This document shows positions 1-13,700 of a stretch of 64,000 nt of DNA, in pieces. Both the position numbers and the translations under genes were made by a program. Source of the DNA: Bos javanicus (taxonomy: Eukaryota > Chordata > Mammalia > Artiodactyla > Bovidae); contig NC_083875.1 in NCBI RefSeq assembly GCF_032452875.1, positions 75,290,178 through 75,354,177 on the forward strand, in the 5' to 3' direction. Under the pieces are notes generated by a model, which saw nothing but the letters and a program-made list of their open reading frames with translations, had not been told where the DNA came from and did no database searches. The stretch's first letter is position 1. The number at the start of each line of letters is the position of its first letter.

Positions 1-262
1 GGTGAAAACAAAGCCAGACCACAGTGGTGCCTTGAGGGGTCTTTTGGGGGAAGTTAAGTGGCTCAGTAGTAAAGAACCCACCTGCCAATGCAGGAGACTC
101 AGGTCCATCCCTGGGTCTAGAATATCCCCTGGAGAAGGAAATGGCAACCCACTCCAGTTTTCTTGCCTGGAGAATCCCATGGACTCGGAGGAGGCTGGTG
201 GGCTACAGTCCATAGTATCGCAGAGTCAGAGACGATTGAAGCAACTTAGCATAGCACACACA
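1..262 (+). mobile_element. BovA-type SINE with a 5' extension, copy 1
   Basis: GGCTCAGTAGTAAAGAACCC through AACTTAGCA is a BovA-type SINE. The preceding 55 bp (AAAGCCAGACCACAGTGG, GAGGGGTCTTTTGGGGG) are repeated before the SINE at 37223-37480, so the unit is larger than the SINE. The left end is cut by the window. Confidence 0.82.
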
Positions 263-997
263 GCACAATGACTTCACAACGTTAGAGCATCTCTCCCAAG
301 CTTGATTTGTCTTTCCGAAAGCCCAGAAGCCTTGTGCAGCAGAGAAGGAAGCGCCAAACCTGGGATTAGAGTGGCCACTTGCTGCTCCCACTTACGAGAT
401 TTATCCCCTCATCACATCTGAGCCACACACACCGGCCTTATTATAATAGGGAAAGTAAGCTATGTCCCACTTGTCCTCCTAAGAGGCATGGGGAAGGTGT
501 AAGGAAAAATGCTAATCACTCCTTTTTAAAGAGGGAAGTGCCTCTTATCTGTCAGAAAGGCTATGGGAATCAGTCATGAGTGGGCTTTATAAGCTGGACA
601 AAAACATGGGAGAACCATGTGTGTGAAGGAAATCCCCACCTTCCCCACCCATGGAATCAGGGAGACAGCCCCTAGTGTGTGATCTGGGAAGTTGGGGACA
701 CATTAGAAAAAGGACTCCAGGGTACACTGGCCCTGGGGGCTGTCTTGACTCCCTCATCACTGTCAGAGGCACCCAGCTGCCCATCCCTGTCACCTCACCC
801 TGGGTCCTTTCTGAACACTGCATAGGTGGAGACCCACCAGTCTCACCCTCTACAGATTCCCAGGCAGACTCTTCCATTTTTAAAAGGAGGTCAGTTTCAC
901 AGTCTACTTCCTCCATTATTTGCATGTGGATTTTCACAGGTCTGGTGGTCAGACCACGCTCTTCTTCTTTTATTTTTCATGCATTTTAAAAATCTTT
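263..997 (+). other. EPHX2 intron, no feature seen
   Basis: Apparently unique intronic sequence. Frames open on both strands lack any family signature. Confidence 0.6.
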
Positions 998-1203
998 TCT
1001 CTGGTGGCTCAGCGGTAAAGAATCCTCTTGCAATCCAGGTGATGCAGGTTCGATTCCTGGTCTGGGAAGATCCCCTAGAGAAGGAAATGGCAACCCACTC
1101 CAGTAGCCTTGCCTGGGAAATCCCATGGACAGAGGAGCCTAGTGGGTTACAGTCCATGGGATCGCAAAAGAGTCAGACACAACTTAGCGACTACACAACA
1201 GCA
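998..1203 (+). mobile_element. BovA-type SINE
   Basis: Canonical start TCTCTGGTGGCTCAGCGGT and end AGTCAGACACAACTTAGCGA. Confidence 0.85.
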
Positions 1204-1385
1204 TTGAATATAGTTCCCTGTGCTCTATAGTAGGGCCTTATTGTTTATTGTCTGAGTCTGTTTCTCTTTCACAGATAGGTTCATTTGTGTGTATTTTAGA
1301 GTCTACCTATAAGTGACAATATGGTATTTGTCTTTTCTCTTTCTGAGTTGCTTCTCTCAGTATGATCACCTCTAGTTGCATGGGC
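1204..1385 (+). mobile_element. LINE-1 3' fragment
   Basis: AATATAGTTCCCTGTGCTCT and the following text match the conserved ruminant L1 3' region. It follows a BovA SINE directly. Confidence 0.65.
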
Positions 1386-1628
1386 CATACTCTTTTGTCT
1401 GCTACCCATTGGCCAGAACTCAGTTATCAGACTCCACTGACCCAAGGGGAAATGGAGGGAGTGAAGCCTGGCTATGACCCGAGGGGAGAGGGGGCCAGTA
1501 GGTCAGTCACCTCATCAGCTCAGGAGTCCATGGCACAACTTGGGGCTGTCTTGCAATACTTTGTGAACTCAGAGGTCTTGTGGACAGAAGCAGAGCCATC
1601 TCCCTTACTGTGTGTCTCTTACTTTCAG

Positions 1629-1703
1629 CTTCTCCAAACCGCAGCCCCCCAGCCCATCTCATGTGATCCAAGCACCATGACCCATGGATACGTGCCCATA
1701 AAG
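1629..1703 (+). CDS. EPHX2: EPHX2 exon (residues 221-245, interdomain linker)
   Basis: This 25-codon, phase 0 exon follows a TTTCAG acceptor and ends at GTGAGT. It encodes the proline-rich linker between the phosphatase and hydrolase domains and ends in MTHGYVPIK, matching the human MSHGYVTVK segment. It is probably exon 6 of 19 by analogy with the human gene. Confidence 0.93.
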
Positions 1704-4700
1704 GTGAGTCCATGCGCTCTCGCTGTCAGCCGAGTCCTCTCCAACCAGCCCATGTACATTTGTGAAATCTCCTGGGGAGCTGCACACCCACCATTTATAG
1801 GGAAAAGGCCTTTCCCACAAGCATCCACCTTCCCTGGTGGCTCAGTGGTAAAGAATCCACCTGCCAATACAAGAGATATGGATTCGATCCCTGGATCAGG
1901 AAGATCCCCTGGAGAAGGAAATGGCAACGCACTCCAGTATTTTTGCCTGGGAAATCCCAAGGACAGGGGAGCATGGTGGGCTATAGAGTCCATGGGGTCA
2001 AAAAAGATTGGACATGACTTAGCAACTAAACAACAACACAACAAAAGCATCATTCCTCAAAACTTGACAACAGATGTGGGCCAGTGTGATCAGACTCCCA
2101 CCAAACAACAGGCCATGTGGGGGCCTTGCTTGGCCTGCACATCCTGTGTGTCTGGCACTTAATTTCATTATTTCATCTGGCGGGTGTGATTGGGGCCTTC
2201 CTTTGTGTCAGGCATGAGCCAGATATGAAGGGTGCAGGGAGGCACCAGACCTGTCCTGGGGAAAACGCAGGGAAAAGAAAAAGAGGGAGATGGCCAGTTT
2301 TAAGCCCAGGGATCAGAGCTACGGCAAGACCAAGGCCATGTGCAGAGGGGCCCTGACTTCCGACCCAGTTGGCATACAGGACAGGGCTTTGGGACATCTA
2401 CTCAGGTTCATTTTGGGATCTTTCTTCATTTGGCACTGTTACCACTTAAACTAAAAAAGCAAGTATAGCTATGGGTTAGCTGACACACAACAAAAAAACC
2501 CCAACAGTTGCTTTGGAGCCGGAAAGAACCAGTTAGAATCCTGCATTGGCACTTACTAAGTCTACACATATGTGTACATTTCTTAATGTCCTGAACCTCA
2601 GTATACACAGCTATGTGATGTGACGGTGCTAATACCTGGTCTTGGTGTTTTTGTAAGGATTAACTGAAATATCCTGTGTTGATCATGGGGTGTTGTGCCT
2701 CATGCTCCACAAAGAAGAGAGCTGAGGACAAAGAGAGCAGGTGTCCTGAGCTGTGCGGGTCTGGGACCTGGGTGTGTGTGTGGGGGGGGTGCCTGATGTC
2801 CTGGAGGAGAGCCACAGGGATATTCAGGGAGCATTGCTGTTTGCTCGGCACCTCAAGAAACAACCTAGATGAATGGAGGTCTTCCATGACCTCGGGACTT
2901 GTGCGGTCTGCAGTCTGCCAGGAAAATATTTCCCATGGTGACATCACAGGATATGGCCCTACTGGCAGTGACTCAGGTACTCAGAATGGGTGCTATGGGG
3001 ATGGAGAAAGTGACTATAATGTAATTGCTGGGGATAAGGCTCAGTGGCGAAGCAGGCATCAGAGAATGAGTGGGATTTGAACAGTGAGAAAGGGCGTTTC
3101 TGGTGAGCATCAGTGAGTGCGGTCCTGGGTACTCCTGGAGTGGTGAAGGTTTCATAAGCTCCCTCCAGACCTCATCTCTAATACTGAATCAGCATGAGGG
3201 CCTCCTTGCCTGGGGCTGGGGTCTGGGCTGTGACCCTGCGTCTCCAACCCAGTGGACAGTGTTTGTTCTCACAATCCTCCTGATGTTTGCATATCCAGCC
3301 AGTTTCAATAGATTCCTATTTGACCTTGAAGGAGTGTGATTCAGAGCTGCCTAACCACCTCCTCTGGCCTCACCCCAAACTTAAGGACTGGGGTAGTGGC
3401 CTCTGGGGATCCTAGGCTCTGAGGGTACTGTTGCCTTGATGCCAGTGAAACTCAAAGTGGGCTAATAATAGATCTCCGATTTCTGGCTTAATGACAGTTG
3501 TGTTAACAAGTTGTTCAAAGGATGGGAAAGTGCAGGTGTTTGCTGAGCTACTCAGCTGAAAGAACAAACCTTTTAGTTAAGATCCATTAAGAACAGAGGG
3601 CGGTTAGGATCATTTGACTGAACAAAAGCACTGTAATATTTTTCAATATAAAGGAGTATAGAATTTAAAGTTCAATTCCTGGAAAAGGAAATGGCAACCC
3701 ACTCCAGTATTCTTGCCCGGGAAAATCGCATAGACAGAGGAGCCTGGTGTGCTATAGTCCATGGGGTCGCCAAAGAGTCCAATGACTTAGCGACTAAATA
3801 ACAATTTTACATGCAAAAGTCAAGTTTTACAAATTAAAGTATATTGCTGCTGCTAAGTCACTTAAGTCGTGTCCGACTCTGTGCGACCCCATAGATGGCA
3901 GCCCACCAGGCTCCCCCATCCCTGGGATTCTCCAGGCAAGAACACTGGAGTGGGTTGCCATTTCCTTCTCCAATGCATGAAAATGAAAAGTGAAAGTGAA
4001 GTCGCTCAGTCGTGTCCGACTCTTAGCGACCCCATGCATATTAACTGTTGCCTAAACAAAAAAGTTCAATTCCCTTTCTTTGCCAAGTACTGAAGGAAAG
4101 ACTATAGAACATATTCTGATTTAAAAAAAAAAAACAAACAACTATTGTCCATGAAATAGTTTGTGAAACATCAGCCTGATATTTTTTTTTTTTTTTAGCT
4201 TGATATTTTCTTGAGCAAAATAGCTCATTGGGAATTATGAGTGAAACTTCCAGTTTGGAATGCCCACCCTGGAGCTGTATGACCTGCAGTGAAATAGAGT
4301 CATTCCAAGTAGATTTCCATAAGATGGAGCTTATTTTTTTTTTTCATTTATTTCCATTAGAAATTTTAAGATATGTATTTTGAGGAGAAAATAGGGTGCT
4401 TTGACTATATATTGCTTTAGCTCTTTTGCTTAGACCCTGCTGTAATGGTCAGGGTAGGCTCGATGCTGTAATAAGTAGCCCCACACTTCCAGTGGCTTGA
4501 CTCCCAAGTTTGTTTCTGTCTGGCAGCGAAATCCGTTGTGGTTTGGGAATGGGCTCTCTCCTCACAGTCATTCAAGCACCCAGGCTTCTTCTTTTTGCAG
4601 GTTCTTCCTTCCTCACAGTCCAGTCCATTCGGGTACAGATAGGAAAAGCGAGGGGGAACCAGGTGTGAGAGAGGTTTATGGCCCAGATGGAACTCAGGGC

Positions 4701-7700
4701 TCTTGCACTCAGGCAGCACTGGCTAAGTCACACGGCCACACCCACTGCAACGAGGTTGGGAGAGGCCTGGAAAATGTCAGCAGAAGCCAAGGAGTAGAGA
4801 AGAAGGTGGATTTTCAGCCCGAGCAGTCTTAGGCACACCTGTGTAGTCCACCAAAGACCAGAAGTATAGCAGAGCTGGGGAAAAAAAATTCATATTCAAG
4901 AGACAAACGGCTTTTAACGTAACAATCACGGTGTTCTGCACCTTCATCTGAATATTATGCCCTGCACGAGAGCAGCCCCCAGTTTACTTTATTTTTAATT
5001 AATTAATTGATTTTATTTTTGTTTATGCTGGGTCTTTGTTGCGGTTCGAGGGCTTTCTTTAGTTGCAGCAAGCAGGGGGCTACTCTGTAGTTGTGGTGCT
5101 CAGGCTTCTTGTTGCCATGGCTTCTCTTATTGCAGAGCATGGGCTCTAGGGTGCACGGCCTTCAGTAGCTGCAGCTCTTGGGCTCCAGAGTGCAGGCTCA
5201 TTAGTTGTGGTGCACGGGTTTAGTTGCCCCGTGGCATGTGGGATCCTCCCAACCTCGGATGGAGCTGGTGTCCCTTGCATTGCAAGTAGGATTGTTAAGC
5301 ACTAGACCACCAGGAAAGCCCCAGCCCCTAGTTTAAAATATGCAATACATATGGTACCAGAAACCCTGACAGGATATGAGGGCCTTTTAGGGAGGAAAGC
5401 AAAATCAGTTTGTTTTCCAACATTCACTTCAATTCAGTTCAGTTCAGTCACTCAGTCATGTCCAACTCTTTGCGACCCCATTAGCCACCGCAGGCCAGGC
5501 CTCCCTGTCCATCACCAACTCCTGGAGCCTACCCAAACTCATGTCCATTGAGTCAGTGATGCCATCCAACCATCTCATCCTCTGTTGTGCCCTTTTCCTC
5601 CTGCCGTTAATCTTTCCCAGCATCAGGGTCTTTTCAAATGAGTCAGCTCTTCACATCAGGTGGCCAAAGTATTGGAGTTTCAACTTCAACATCAGTTCTT
5701 CCAATGAACACCCAGGACTGACCTCCTTTAGGATGGACTGGGTGGATCTCCTTGCAGTCCAAGGGACTCTCAAGAGTCTTCTCCAACGCCACAGTTCAAA
5801 AGCATCAATTCTTCGGCCCTCAGCTTTCCTTATATTCCAACTCTCACATCCATACGTGACTACTGGAAAAATCTTAGCCTTGACTAGACGGACCTTTGTT
5901 GGCAAAGTAGTGTCTCTGCTTTTGAATATGCTGTCTAGGTTGGTCATAACTTTCTTCCAAGGAGTAAGTGTCTTTTAATTTCATGGCTGCAATCACCATC
6001 TGCAGTGATTTTGGAGCCTAGAAAAATAAAATCAGCCACTGTTTCCCCATCTATTTGCCATGAAGTGATGGGACCAGATGCCATGATCTTAGTTTTCTGA
6101 ATGTTGAGCTTTAAGCCAAATTTTTCACTCTCCTGTCTCACTTTCATCAAGAAGCTCTTTAGTTCTTCTTCATTTTCTGCCATAAAGGTGGTGTTATCTG
6201 CATATCTGAGGTTATTGATATTTCTCCCTGCAATCTTGATTCCAGCTTGTGCTTCATCCAGCCCAGCGTTTCTCATGATGTACTCTGCATATAAGTTAAA
6301 TAAGCATGGTAACAATATACAGCCTTGACGTACTTCTTTTCCTATTTGGAACCAGTCTGTTGTTCCACGTCCAGTTCTAACTGTTGCTTCCTGACAGGTT
6401 TCTCAAGAGGCAGGTCAGGTGCTCTAGTATTCCCATCTCTTTCAGAATTTTCCACAGTTTATTGTGATCCTCATAGTCAAAGGCTTTGGTATAGTCAATA
6501 AAGCAGAAATAGATGTTTTTCTGGAACTCTCTTGCTTTTTCGATGATCCAGTGGATGTTGGCAATTTGATCTCTGGTTCCTCTGCCTTTTCTAAAACCAG
6601 CTTGAACATCTGGAAGTTCACGGTTCATGTATTGCTGAAGCCTGGGTTGGAGAGGTTTGAACATTACTTTACTAGCGTGTGGATGAGTGTAATTGTGTGG
6701 TAGTTTGAGCATTCTTTGGCATTTCCTTTCTTTGGGATTGACATTATGATCTTCTTTTCATGCTTTTCTTGTTCCAGTGAAGCTGCCTATTTCTGTTGCA
6801 CAGTTTGACCATTTGTCTCTTCTCAGACATTTTCTTCTAACATTGGGGGTTTTCGCTGAGAAAGCCAGGCCAGGCGCAAGTGATCTGGCAGCATACTGAA
6901 ATGGCCGTGTGGTCTGGGGAAGAGGTGTTGGTTCCCTCTGGCCTGCAGGCTGTGATCACTCCCTGTTCCCCTCTCTCTTCTACAGCCAGGGGTACGTCTG
7001 CATTTTGTGGAGCTGGGCTCTGGCCCTGTCGTGTGCCTCTGCCATGGATTTCCTGAGAGTTGGTTCTCTTGGAGGTATCAGGTAAGGGAAACTGGGAGAA
7101 ACACCACGGTCAGGTGAGGGGAGGGAAGCATCTAGACAGTGTGACCCAGCCTTGGCTATCGTTAAGAAGCTGACACCTTGCTGTGGAGCATCGTCTCCCA
7201 AGGATGACCGTGATATCTCTGAAATATTGGGGTTGTAGATGGCTTCAGAGCTCAGAGCTGTGCTAGTTCCTATAATCTCTTTGCAGATTACATAAAGGTC
7301 GACTTCCTCAAGATGCTTTATGCCACCTGCTGGGAAGTGTCTGTAGTGATTATAAAAATCTGCAAGGTCTTTACTAGGAAAGCTACTCTCTCTCGTGTCG
7401 CAGTAGGTGCAGTGTACAAACCCTACCACCATCCATGGCAGCCCCATCCCAGTGAGATTCCAACCCCATGGCAAGGATTCCAGGTAGTATCATGTAGCAC
7501 TTAGAATCAAGCCATTTATAAGAAGCAAAGAGGGAGTGTCCAAAAAATACTAATGAGACCACACCAGAGGGGTTCTGAAATGTTTGTGCTCTAGATCCCT
7601 GCTCTGGCCCAGGCAGGTTTCCGGGTCCTAGCTGTGGACATGAAAGGCTACGGAGAGTCATCTGCTCCTCCTGGTGAGTTAGCTGTTTTACAGCTGTTCC

Positions 7701-10700
7701 TGTGTGAGTCATGCCCTCTGACTGTCTGAGCTCTCCAACTGTACTGTCTTCCCCTGGTCTCATGTCAGAGCAGGCAGCCCTTCCAGGAGGTCTGACTTAC
7801 CCCATCCCCTCCCAGTTCCTGCAGTGTCCATGTCTGTGCACTTAGGGCCCCAGATGACTCTGGTCCTCATACTCTGAATGAATATAAGAAACTCAGCGGT
7901 CTGTGCCCCCAAGGGAGTCTCCTGTGAGTCAGTGAGGATATAAAGTGTAATTGGTACCATCTAGCTTTTTCCAGAGAAGGCAATGGCACCCCACTCCAGT
8001 ACTCTTGCCTGGAAAATCCCATGGATGGAGGAGCCTGGTGGACCCTGCAGTCCATGGGGTCGCTAAGAGTCGGACAAGACTCAGCAACTTCACTTTCACT
8101 TTTCACTTTCCTACATTGAAGAAGGAAATGGCAACCCACTCCAGTGTTCTTGCCTGGAGAATCCCAGGAACGAGGGAGCTTCGTGGGCTGCCGTCTATGG
8201 GGTCGCACAGAGTTGGACACGACTGAAGCGACTTGGCAGCAGCAGCAGCAGCTTCTTTTTCAGAGAAGGCAATGGCACCCCACTCTAGTACTCTTGCCTG
8301 GAAAATCCCATGGACGAAGGAGCCTGGTAGGCCGCAGTCCATGGGGTCGCAAAGAGTCGGACATGACTGAGCGACTTCCCTTTCACTTTCATGCATTGGA
8401 GAAGGAAATGGCAACCCACTCCAGTGTTCTTGCCTGGAGAATCCCAGGGACGGGGGAGCCTGGTGCCGTCTCTGGGGTCGCACAGAGTCGGACATGACTG
8501 AAGCGACTTAGCAGCAGCAGCTTCTTTTTTCAGCTTGCAGAACTGAATCTCTGGACCATTAACCAGTGACTCCCCATTCTCCCTCCCCTCAGTTTCCATC
8601 AAGCTCCCTTCTGCTCTCTGATTCTATAAACTTCACCAGGTACCTCATCTAAGTGGATCATACAGTATCTATCCTTTTGTAATTGACTTATTTCACTTAG
8701 CATAATGTCATCAGGGTTCATCCATGTTATACCCTGTATCACAATTTCCTTCCTTTTTAAGGGTGAATAATATTCCATTGTGGGAGGCTCAGTAGATCAG
8801 TGATAAAAGAATATGCCTGACAATGCAGGAGCCTCAGGAGATGCAGGTTTGACTCTTGGGTGGGGGAGATCTCCTAGATAAGGGCATGGCAGCCCACTCT
8901 AGTATTCTTTCCAGAATAATCCCATGGACAGAGGAGCCTGGCGGGCTACAGTTCATAGGGTTACAAAGAGTCGGACACCACTGAGGGACTGAACACACAC
9001 ACACACAATATTTTGTTGTATGAATAGACCACAGTTTGTTTATACATGCATCCATTGATGGACACTGGGATGGCTTCACCTTTTGGCTATTGTGAATAAT
9101 GCTGCAATTAACACGGGTGTACAAATATCTCTTTGCATCCCTCCTGTCAGTTCTTTGGCATATATACCCAGAAGTGGAATTGCTGAATCATACAGTAATT
9201 TGCAGGCCAGATTCTTATTTAACCCGGCATCTATGGGCCCTAGTGGGAGCCCATCCGAGGATGTCAGGGCCTGTGAACCCTTGAGACCACATGTGGGTTT
9301 ATGAGCATTTCCCCTGGGAAGGGAGGAATCCATTATATTTTTAAGATTTTTTTTTAATTAGGGCAATTTTTAAAGTCTTTGTTGAATTTGTTACAACATT
9401 GCTTCTGTTTTATGTTTTTGGTTTTTTGGCCACAAGGCATGTGGGATCTTGGCTCCCTGACCAGATATCTAACCTGCACCCCCTGCATTGAAAGGCAAAG
9501 TCTTAAGCACTGGATTGCCCAAGAGTGCATTGTCTTTATCAGTGTCAGAGGGTTCCTCAGCCCGCAACCTTTAAGAATGCCATGTGGAGGAGGGAATGGG
9601 AAGCAGTCAGGTGTGCAGCAGAGTCTCTGGTCCCTCTGTCGTCAAGGATGCTCTTAGCAGCTTAGTGAGCCCAGGCAGTGGCTCACCACCCCTTTCCTGA
9701 GCTGCTGCAGCCACATTCACATCAGCCCTGCTATGCTGAGTTGGAAACCCGCTGACATGGGCTGGGGCTCTTAGGCACTCAGGGGCCACCTCCAGGCCAC
9801 TCAGCCTATCATGGCAAGAGTGTGCCTCTATGATTGTTCCCTAAATGTCATCATGTCAACTCAGCCTCAGCTTACTACCTCTTGAATGACACAGAAGCAT
9901 TTTAGATAAAAGGAAGGATTCAGCTCTTTCTGCCGCCGTCTTGGTTCCGCGTTCCCCGCACAAAATGCCTGGTGAAGCCACAGACACCGTCCCTGCTACA
10001 GAGCAGGAGTTGGCCACAGCCCCAGGCTGAGACAGGGTCTGGAACAGAATCTGATAGTGATGAATCAGTCCCAGAGCTTGAGGAACAGGATTCTACACAG
10101 GCAACCACACAACAAGCTCAGCTGGCAGCAGCAGCTGAAATCGATGAAGAACCAGTCAGTAAAGCAAAACAGAGCCGGAGTGAAAAAAAGGCACAGAAGG
10201 CTATGTCCAAACTGGGTCTTCGACAGGTTACAGGGGTTACTAGAGTCACTATCCGGAAATCTAAGAATATCCTTTTTGTCATCACAAAACCAGATGTGTA
10301 CAAGAGCCCAGGTTCAGATACCTACATTGTTTTTGGGAAGCCAAGACTGAGGATTTATCTCAGCAAGCACAGTTAGCAGCTGCTGAGAAATTCAAAGTTC
10401 AAGGTGAAGCTGTCTCAAACATCCAAGAAAACACACAGACTCCAACTGTACAAGAGGAGAGTGAAGAGGAAGAGGTTGATGAAACAGGTGTGGAAGTTAA
10501 GAACATAGAATTGGTCATGTCACAAGCAAATGTGTCCAGAGCAAAGGCAGTCAGAGCCCTGAAGAACAACAGTAATGATATTGTAAATGCTATTATGGAA
10601 TTAACAATGTAACCATCTGAAAAGAGGACCTTTTTTTGGTGTTTCAAAAGAGTAACTGCAGCTGGGTTTGAAATTTGTACTGTTTCTATCATTAATAAAG

Positions 10701-13700
10701 TTATGGCTTCTTGTTGGATGAACTAAAAAAAAAAAAAGGAAGGACTCAGTCCAGATATTCAGGAAAGATGTCTAAGGGTATTTTCTTTAATTATTTAAGT
10801 GTTTATTTTCATTCATCTCTATTGTAATCTTCCCTGAATCCCTTGTACGGACTGTATCAATCTAATCATGTAATAAGATACGTTTTTTTTTGCTAAGGGG
10901 CCTTTTTAGTTTGTTGGTAACTGGGAGGGATTGGGGGCAGGAGGAGAAGGGGATGACAGAGGATGAGGTGGCTGGATGGCATCACCAACTCAATGGACAT
11001 GAGTTTGGGTAAACTCCAGGAGTGGGTGATGGACAGGGAGGTCTGGCGTGCTGCGATTCATGGGGTTGCAAAGAGTCGGACATGACTGAGAGCCTGAACT
11101 GAACTGAATTTTTAATCACACAAATTAAATTAAATTAAATGTTTCTTTTATTTATAATTGCAGAAATAGAAGAATATTCCTTGGAAGTGTTAAGCAAGGT
11201 AAGAAGGGTCTTTGGGTAACATCTGTAACTTATTTTCCATCCTGTGTTTTCATTGATAAAAGACAGAAGTGTGCTTTAAGTCCTAAGAATGCAGCATTTC
11301 ACAACATTTGGGTATAAGTTCTTTCTGAAGGTTGAAATATTTTGAAATAATAGCCAACATTTACTGTATATCAAGTAGGTTTTCCCAGGTGGTGCTAGTG
11401 GCAAAGAACCTGCCTGCCAAAGCTGGCGACGTAAGAGATGCTGGTTGGAATTCAGGGTTGGGAAGTTTCCCTGGAGAAGGACATAGCAACCCACTCCAGT
11501 ATTCTTGCCTGGAGAATCCCATGGACAGAGGAGCCTGGCAGGCTATAGTCCATAGGGTTGCAAAGAGTCATGACTGAAGCAACTCAGCATGCATGCACAC
11601 CCTGTATATCAAGTATTTTTCTAAGTGTTTGATGGAAAAGGAAATTGAGTACAAGGAGTCATATAATTTGCCTGAGGTCAACAGTTTTAGAGCCAGGTTT
11701 GAATTCTATAGTAGCTCCCCTGCTCCTGCTCTTAACTACTCCACCATACCAACTTTCTATCCTGAGAATTTCAAAAAATCACTTTATTTTGGTAAAGACA
11801 TTTTTGGTCAGACCCTGGGAGTGGGTGTGTGGACTGGAGACTGCAGTGGTCTTCCTATTCTAAGGCATAAGCACCATTAGGAGGGGGACCCTCATCTCAG
11901 AGCTTGCTCCCAAACCTCCATCAGCCCTAGAGCAAAAGCAAAGGCTGGAGGGACCGGGAGGAAGAAACAGCCTCCTGTGTGGCCTGGAAACTGGTGATGC
12001 CACTGATTATGCTAAAATTACAAATGCTTATTACTGGCAGGATGAGGGGACTGTGGCCTGCCCAGGTATAAGCCTACCTGTCATACAGAAAAAGTACACT
12101 TAGTGAGTTTTCCAGTGGATAGTTATCTGGGTAGACCCCTGAGAATATGTATGGATCCAGGACCTTCCTTCTGGAAATGATTTCCCCAGGACCAGAGATC
12201 CTTCAGGGAACTGTGAGAATGATGCTGTTTCTTGTTAGAAATGAAGTGGTCCCAGGAACAGCACAGGATTCTGGCTGCCCTGGAATTAGTGACCCTGACT
12301 TCACTCTAGCCTGTGAACAGCCTCTGTAAGTTGCCAAAAAGCAAAGCCCATGCTCTGAGTTGCTTCCAAAGCAGAGTTGTGGACTCGGCAAACAGTGCCC
12401 GTGCTCAGGCAAGTCTGAGGAACCAGTCTGAGAACCCATAAATTAAGGGAATGATAAAGAAAGAAGGAAGTGGAGAGATGCTATGAATAAAACTTTAGTG
12501 CTGAGGGAGTGGTATGGACAGTATCAGCTAGGAGGAGAAGGTAAAGGGGTTCCTGTGTTTATTTCATTTCCCACATTCCTCCTTAATCACTTTTCTTGCT
12601 GATGGGGGACTCAGTTCACCCCAGTCACTGTAGCTGGACCACAGTTCTGCACCCTTCACCCCTTGGAGATGCTCTTACATCAGACAGTCTGTTGGTTCCT
12701 CATTGGGAACCTCATGGGTGCTGCCACTTTGCACGTCATGGAGTTTCTGGGAATCTCTCAGCTAAATTCCCCATTAGTGTATGCATTAGTCGGCTCGAGC
12801 TTACATGACAAGACACCACAGACCAGAGGGCTTAAACCACAGAAATGTATTCCTCCTCTTTCTTGAGGCTGAAAGTCTGGGATCTGGTTCCAGTAGGCTC
12901 AAGTTCTCGTGAGGGACCCCCTGGCCTGCAGGTGACTGCCGTCTTGCTGTGTCTTCACATGGCAGGGAGAGAGAACAACTCTGGGGCTATTCTTATAAGA
13001 ACACTAATCTTACTGGCTCAGGGCCCCACCCTTATGGGCTCCATATATGCAGCTCTGTAGACTTACTGTACTGAGCAGAGGCCCTTTGTGTTGGCTCAGA
13101 CAGAGACGGTGTGACAAGTTACCTGGGAGTCTTTTTGGAGGAGCGGGGCTGAGAAACAGGAAGCCATAGTTGTTTTCCCTTTTATATTGGATTAAGGCTC
13201 ATCCTAATGATCCCATTTAACTTCATCACTTTTTAAATGACTCTACTTTCAGATATTTAATACAGCCATATTCTGGGTTAGGGGAATTTGGGGATGGGAT
13301 TGTGGTTGGGGAGGACACAATTCAGACTGTAAAAAAGGCAAACACAGTAATTCTAATCTTCAAACTGCTGAGTTGGATGGCTACAGTTCTGATTTTGCTG
13401 TATGCTTTCTTTCTTAGGACATGATCACCTTCCTGGATAAGTTGGTAAGTTAATTATCTTGAACTGATCTCTTTGGAGAATTCTGTTTGGGGCTGGGCAG
13501 TTAAAGAAAAGATATAATCCTAGAAGATGTCATCTGTCAGAGCTCTCAAGGGAGTGGCACAGGCCAGGGAAGTGGGGGTGGTGGGTGGGAAGGGACCACA
13601 AAGACAGGTTTGGAGAATACACAGATGAATTTGTTTTGCTTCTTGTTTTATGAAAAGCATCTTCTGAAGGATAGGATATCTTTGTTGGCTTTAAGCCAGG

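Noticed and set aside
1362..2162. A 266-codon plus-strand open frame.
   Set aside because: It is built from L1, an EPHX2 exon and a SINE. Only 1629-1703 is EPHX2 coding sequence.
9972..10376. A functional NACA-like gene.
   Set aside because: Intronless, with a poly(A) tract and target-site duplication and two frame lesions, so it is a processed pseudogene.
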